From Cedecea selenatireducens (GTDB taxonomy: Bacteria; Pseudomonadota; Gammaproteobacteria; Enterobacterales; Enterobacteriaceae), in contig NZ_JBHIKW010000003.1 in NCBI RefSeq assembly GCF_042138895.1, forward strand, positions 186,001-250,000: 64,000 nucleotides of DNA. Reading direction: 5' to 3'. Position numbers and translations under genes: made by a program. Shown piece by piece: positions 60,571-64,000 of the stretch. Position 1 is the first letter of the stretch; the number at the start of each line of letters is the position of its first letter. The notes beneath the pieces are model-generated. The model was not told the DNA's origin. It ran no database searches and saw only the letters and a program-made list of their open reading frames with translations.

Positions 60571-60966
60571 ATGGCGGATTCTCACCAAAGCCAGGGGCCG
60601 GGCAAAAGCGTACTCGGCATTGGCCAACGGCTGGTCACCATTCTGGTCGGCATGGTCGAAACGCGCGTTCGTCTTGCCGTGGTTGAGCTGGAAGAGGAGA
60701 AATCACACCTCGTTCAGCTGCTGCTGATGCTCGGCCTGACCATGCTGTTCGCCGCGTTTGGCTTAATGAGCTTGATGGTCCTGATTATCTGGGCCGTCGA
60801 CCCGCAGTATCGCCTCAACGCCATGATTGCAACGACGGTTGTACTGCTGTCGCTGGCGCTGATTGGCGGTATCTGGACGCTGCGAAAATCCCGTCAATCC
60901 ACCCTGCTGCGCCATACCCGCCGCGAGCTGGAAAACGACAGGGCCTTGCTGGAAGAGGATAAGTAA
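60571..60966 (+). CDS. yqjE: YqjE inner-membrane protein (phage holin-like superfamily)
   Basis: A 131-residue protein with two transmembrane helices (about 46-70 and 80-102) between charged ends, the arrangement of the YqjE/phage-holin III family. The start ATG at 60571 directly follows yqjD, and its stop overlaps the start of yqjK (TAATG). Function is unknown, with envelope association likely. Confidence 0.9.
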   Translation: MADSHQSQGPGKSVLGIGQRLVTILVGMVETRVRLAVVELEEEKSHLVQLLLMLGLTMLFAAFGLMSLMVLIIWAVDPQYRLNAMIATTVVLLSLALIGGIWTLRKSRQSTLLRHTRRELENDRALLEEDK

Positions 60967-61256
60967 TGAGCGATGCAGAACGTGCAAAGCGAAAAGCGTA
61001 TCTGCTCAGCCAGGTTCAACAGCAGCGGCTTGATCTCAGCGCGGCAAGACGCGACTGGCTGCAGGTCACCGGCCCGTACGATCGTGGCTGGAACACGTTA
61101 CTCAGCCTGCGTGGATACGCCATGATAGCCAGTAGCGTACTGGCTATCTGGACGGTGAAGCACCCGGGCAGATTTATGCGCTGGGCAAAACGAGGATTTG
61201 GCGCCTGGAGCACCTGGCGACTTATCCGCAATACGCTCAATCCGCCCTCGCGCTAA
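60966..61256 (+). CDS. yqjK: YqjK-family protein
   Basis: A 96-residue protein sharing the YqjK architecture: a basic N-terminal coiled helix (ERAKRKAYLLSQVQQQRLDLS), one hydrophobic segment (about 55-70, GYAMIASSVLAIWTV) and a short basic tail. It is the last gene of the yqjCDEK cluster. Its stop is followed at once by a terminator. Confidence 0.88.
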   Translation: MSDAERAKRKAYLLSQVQQQRLDLSAARRDWLQVTGPYDRGWNTLLSLRGYAMIASSVLAIWTVKHPGRFMRWAKRGFGAWSTWRLIRNTLNPPSR

Positions 61257-61257
61257 G

Positions 61258-61290
61258 CTTAAAACACCGCCTCTGGCGGTGTTTTTATTT
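61258..61290 (+). terminator. Terminator after the yqjDEK genes
   Basis: AAAACACCGCC (61261-61271) pairs with GGCGGTGTTTT (61275-61285) around a TCT loop and is followed by T residues. It ends the yqjD-E-K transcript. Confidence 0.88.
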
Positions 61291-61504
61291 GCCTCCTTCA
61301 CGCCCTTTACCTCATGTTTTTACTTTCCCGGCTTAGTTTCCTCAGTATATTTGAAGGACTTAGACAGTTTTCCTTGCTAACAATCCTTTTTCACCCCGTC
61401 TATTATCCTCTCCATCGACAGCAAGCGCCGGTAATTACTGGAGTTTGCACCCCTTTTAAGCCCTGGCCGAGTAAGCCGGAAAAAAAGAACCGCTGGAGAG
61501 TAAA

Positions 61505-61897
61505 ATGAAAAAATTAGAAGATGTTGGCGTACTGGTTGCTCGTATTCTGATGCCAATCCTGTTTATTACCGCTGGCTGGGGCAAAATCACCGGTTATGCC
61601 GGCACCCAACAGTACATGGAAGCGATGGGCGTGCCGGGCGCACTGCTGCCGCTGACCATCCTGCTTGAGTTCGGCGGCGGTCTGGCCATTCTGTTCGGCT
61701 TCCTGACCCGTACTACCGCGCTGATTACCGCGCTGTTTACCGTACTGACGGCGTTCCTGTTCCACAGCAACTTCGCAGAAGGCGTGAACTCCATTATGTT
61801 TATGAAGAACTTCACCATCGCGGGTGGCTACCTGCTGCTGGCGGTCTTCGGCCCGGGCGCCATCAGCCTTGACCGCGTACTGAATAAAAAATGGTAA
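61505..61897 (+). CDS. yqjF: DoxX-family membrane protein YqjF
   Basis: A 130-residue inner-membrane protein with four transmembrane segments and the DoxX signature around LFITAGWGKITGYAGTQQYM. E. coli YqjF is a DoxX-type quinol-oxidase-associated protein of unclear role, sometimes linked to reductive stress. The next gene, yqjG, is a glutathionyl-hydroquinone reductase. The 214 bp before the start show no further gene. Confidence 0.9.
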   Translation: MKKLEDVGVLVARILMPILFITAGWGKITGYAGTQQYMEAMGVPGALLPLTILLEFGGGLAILFGFLTRTTALITALFTVLTAFLFHSNFAEGVNSIMFMKNFTIAGGYLLLAVFGPGAISLDRVLNKKW

Positions 61898-61921
61898 GCG
61901 TTCTATACTGATGAACACTGA

Positions 61922-61950
61922 GAAAGCGAAGACACCGTCTTCGCTTTTTT
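61922..61950 (+). terminator. Terminator between yqjF and yqjG
   Basis: AGCGAAGAC (61925-61933) pairs with GTCTTCGCT (61937-61945) around an ACC loop and runs into TTTTTT. It lies 25 bp after the yqjF stop. Confidence 0.85.
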
Positions 61951-61970
61951 GCTATTGAGGAGGAGAAAAA

Positions 61971-62963
61971 ATGGGACAACTCATCGACGGCGTCTGGCAT
62001 GACGTCTGGTACGACACCAAATCGACCGGCGGCCGCTTTAAACGTTCGGAATCCGCCTTCCGCAACTGGCTAACCGCCGACGGCGCACCCGGCCCAACGG
62101 GAAAAGAGGGATTTGCCGCGGAGAAAGACCGCTATCATCTTTATGTTTCTCTTGCCTGCCCCTGGGCACACCGCACGCTGATTGTGCGTAAGCTGAAAGG
62201 GCTTGAACCGTTTATCTCCGTTTCCGTCGTCAACCCGCTGATGCTGCAAAACGGCTGGACGTTTGCCGAGGATTTTCCGGAGTCAACCGGCGACACGCTT
62301 TATCACCACGATTTTCTCTATCAGCTCTACCTGCAGGCCGATCCTCACTACACCGGCCGCGTGACGGTGCCCGTGCTTTGGGACAAGAAAAACCAGACAA
62401 TAGTCAGCAATGAGTCCGCAGAAATCATTCGTATGTTTAATACGGCCTTTGATGCTCTCGGTGCCCGTGCAGGGGATTATTACCCTGACGCTTTAAAAAG
62501 CGATATTGATGAGCTGAACGGCTGGATTTATGACACGGTAAATAACGGCGTGTACAAATCAGGTTTTGCCACCTCTCAGGAAGCCTATGACGAAGCCGTG
62601 GAGAAAGTCTTTACTTCCCTGGCACGCCTTGAGCAAATCCTCGGTCAGCATCGCTACTTAACCGGCCAGCAGTTGACCGAAGCGGATATTCGCCTGTGGA
62701 CCACTCTGGTGCGCTTTGACCCGGTGTACGTCACCCACTTTAAGTGCGATAAGTACCGCATCAGTGATTACCCAAATCTTTACGGCTTCCTGCGCGATAT
62801 CTATCAGATACCCGGCGTGCGTGAAACGGTAAGCTTCCCGCATATCCGCACTCACTATTATTGCAGCCACAAAACCATCAACCCAACGGGCATTATTTCC
62901 ATCGGCCCTGCTCAAGATTTAGACGAGCCGCACGGGCGCGATGAGCGGTTTAGGAAGCGTTAG
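61971..62963 (+). CDS. yqjG: Glutathionyl-hydroquinone reductase YqjG
   Basis: A 330-residue xi-class (GS-HQR) glutathione transferase. The catalytic Cys63 in SLACPWAHR and the C-terminal ST-domain motif AYD.AVEKVFTSLARLE are intact. It reduces glutathionyl-hydroquinones to hydroquinones with release of GSSG. It begins 73 bp after yqjF, beyond a terminator. Confidence 0.95.
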   Translation: MGQLIDGVWHDVWYDTKSTGGRFKRSESAFRNWLTADGAPGPTGKEGFAAEKDRYHLYVSLACPWAHRTLIVRKLKGLEPFISVSVVNPLMLQNGWTFAEDFPESTGDTLYHHDFLYQLYLQADPHYTGRVTVPVLWDKKNQTIVSNESAEIIRMFNTAFDALGARAGDYYPDALKSDIDELNGWIYDTVNNGVYKSGFATSQEAYDEAVEKVFTSLARLEQILGQHRYLTGQQLTEADIRLWTTLVRFDPVYVTHFKCDKYRISDYPNLYGFLRDIYQIPGVRETVSFPHIRTHYYCSHKTINPTGIISIGPAQDLDEPHGRDERFRKR

Positions 62964-63067
62964 GAATATTCAGTACAACAACGATTTACGGCCAATGTAT
63001 TCACGACTATCCTTGAGTCGATCGCTTATCGTTCAGGTGATTGTCGGATAATTAAGGCAGGCCTTAA

Positions 63068-63439
63068 ATGGATTGGTATTTCAAAGCACTAACAAATTAC
63101 ATTGGGTTTGGCGGCCGTGCGCGCCGCAAAGAATACTGGATGTTTCATCTGGTGAACTTCGTTCTGGCGGCGGTGCTAAGCGTGCTGGATAAGATGCTTG
63201 GGCTACACATTTATAAAGACGAAGGTGCGCTCACCACGATTTACAGCGTCCTGGTTTTCCTGCCGCTTTGGGCAGTACAGTTCCGTCGCCTGCACGACAC
63301 CGATCGCTCTGCCTGGTGGCTGCTGTTGCTGTTAATTCCGATTGTCGGTTGGTTGATCATTCTGGCATTCAACTGCCAGGACGGCACCCCGGCAACCAAC
63401 CGCTTCGGGCCAGATCCTAAAGCCCCGAACCTCTACTAA
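63068..63439 (+). CDS. yhaH: DUF805 inner-membrane protein YhaH
   Basis: A 123-residue membrane protein with about four transmembrane segments. The DUF805 core FGGRARRKEYWMFHL and RRLHDTDRSAWW are intact, and the C-terminal GTPATNRFGPDP is typical. Function is unknown. In E. coli yhaH follows yqjG, as here, but the neighbour after it differs. Confidence 0.9.
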   Translation: MDWYFKALTNYIGFGGRARRKEYWMFHLVNFVLAAVLSVLDKMLGLHIYKDEGALTTIYSVLVFLPLWAVQFRRLHDTDRSAWWLLLLLIPIVGWLIILAFNCQDGTPATNRFGPDPKAPNLY

Positions 63440-63441
63440 AC

Positions 63442-63474
63442 AAAAAGGGCGTACCTTTCGGTGCGCCCTTTTCT
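63442..63474. terminator. Bidirectional terminator between yhaH and mpl
   Basis: AAAAGGGCGTACC (63443-63455) pairs with GGTGCGCCCTTTT (63460-63472) with one G-T wobble, around TTTCG, with A- and T-runs at both ends. It can end both convergent genes. Confidence 0.85.
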
Positions 63475-63490
63475 TATCAGACCGACGCGC

Positions 63491-64000
63491 TTAAAAAGCC
63501 TGTTCGTTCTGCTGTTCCGCTTTCTTCGCCAGGCCATCCAGCAGTTTCTGGTGAATACCGCCGAAACCGCCGTTGCTCATGACCAGAATGTGGTCGCCCG
63601 GCTGTGCCGTTTTCACCACCATTTCCGCCAGCGTGTCCACATCTGCGCTCCAGTGTGCCGGCTGCACGCAGGCTTCGGCGACTTCAGCCACCTGCCACGG
63701 AATATGCTGCGGCTGAAGCAGGAAGACTTCGTCTGCGCGCCCCAGCGACGGCGCCAGGTCATCTTTGCAGACGCCCATCTTCATGGTGTTTGAACGAGGC
63801 TCCAGCACGGCCAGAATACGTGCGGTGCCGCCCACTTTCCCACGCAGGGCTGCCAGCGTCGCCAGAATAGCCGTTGGGTGGTGAGCAAAATCGTCATAAA
63901 CCGTGACGCCATGCGCTTCGCCGCGCAGTTCAAGGCGGCGGCGTGCGTTAACAAAACCATCCAACGCCTGAGCGGCATCGGCCGGGGTCACGCCAACGTG
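63491..64000 (-). CDS. mpl: Murein peptide ligase Mpl (3' part only)
   Basis: The last about 170 codons of Mpl (UDP-N-acetylmuramate:L-alanyl-gamma-D-glutamyl-meso-diaminopimelate ligase), which recycles murein tripeptide onto UDP-MurNAc. The Mur-ligase C-terminal domain reads through to base 64000 without a stop: RRLELRGEAHGVTVYDDFAH, RSNTMKMGVCKDDLA, and VMSNGGFGGIHQKLLD near the C-terminus. The start lies beyond the window. In E. coli mpl is far from yhaH, so this junction marks a rearrangement relative to that genome. Confidence 0.93.
   Translation of the reverse strand, partial: HVGVTPADAAQALDGFVNARRRLELRGEAHGVTVYDDFAHHPTAILATLAALRGKVGGTARILAVLEPRSNTMKMGVCKDDLAPSLGRADEVFLLQPQHIPWQVAEVAEACVQPAHWSADVDTLAEMVVKTAQPGDHILVMSNGGFGGIHQKLLDGLAKKAEQQNEQAF

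Overview
The window is a contiguous piece of an Enterobacteriaceae chromosome with GC-rich codons and tightly packed operons. The right half follows the Escherichia coli K-12 order around minutes 69-70: aer, patA, fadH, rlmG, ygjP, ygjR, alx, sstT, uxaA-uxaC, exuT, exuR, yqjA, mzrA, yqjC-D-E-K, yqjF, yqjG, yhaH. Other loci do not follow it: proP, uxuA/uxuR and mpl sit elsewhere in E. coli. A bglK-type beta-glucoside kinase, a complete citrate-lyase cluster with a CitS-type carrier, and ERIC and REP-like repeats suggest a genus near Klebsiella, Enterobacter or Cedecea. The species cannot be fixed from the sequence alone. No rRNA, tRNA, CRISPR array, intact insertion sequence or prophage was seen.

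Layout. 1-7.4 kb: the end of a cysteine hydrolase, then a beta-glucoside locus. There gntR-bglK-6-phospho-beta-glucosidase diverges from PTS IIB-IIC and a LamB/ScrY-like porin. 7.4-12 kb: a periplasmic histidine phosphatase, a diverged S-adenosylhomocysteine-hydrolase-like protein, and an operon of cytochrome b561, a secreted TPR protein, an ECF-like sigma factor and its membrane anti-sigma. 11.9-16 kb: uxuR and uxuA with operators, a cold-shock gene with a cold-box leader, a repeat island, and curA. 16-26 kb: citrate fermentation, with citS-FAH-citC-D-E-F-X-G on the minus strand and citAB diverging. 26-35.7 kb: aer, then proP, a palindromic repeat island, a five-gene oligopeptide-type ABC importer, and a fragment of a diguanylate cyclase. 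35.8-45 kb: patA with a sigma-54 promoter, a reduced lsr locus (lsrG, lsrF, lsrK), an alpha/beta hydrolase, a two-component system and a DipZ-like thiol-redox protein. 45-64 kb: an ERIC element and the E. coli-like fadH-to-yhaH block, closing with the 3' end of mpl.

How the genes work together. The beta-glucoside genes cover outer-membrane entry, PTS uptake, kinase phosphorylation and hydrolysis. CitS brings in citrate, the citrate lyase complex with its prosthetic-group enzymes splits it to acetate and oxaloacetate, and the FAH-family protein is a candidate for the oxaloacetate step, because no oadGAB is present here. ExuT, UxaC, UxaA and UxuA form most of the hexuronate route; the two reductases UxuB and UxaB are absent from the window. 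LsrK, LsrF and LsrG would phosphorylate and process autoinducer-2, but the Lsr importer and LsrR are not beside them.

Most unusual items: an approximately 620-bp imperfect inverted-repeat structure at 29576-30194 with a rearranged partial copy at 14646-14905; the SAH-hydrolase homologue with altered active-site positions and no C-terminal NAD-contact tail; the FAH protein inside the citrate operon; and the transporterless lsr locus.
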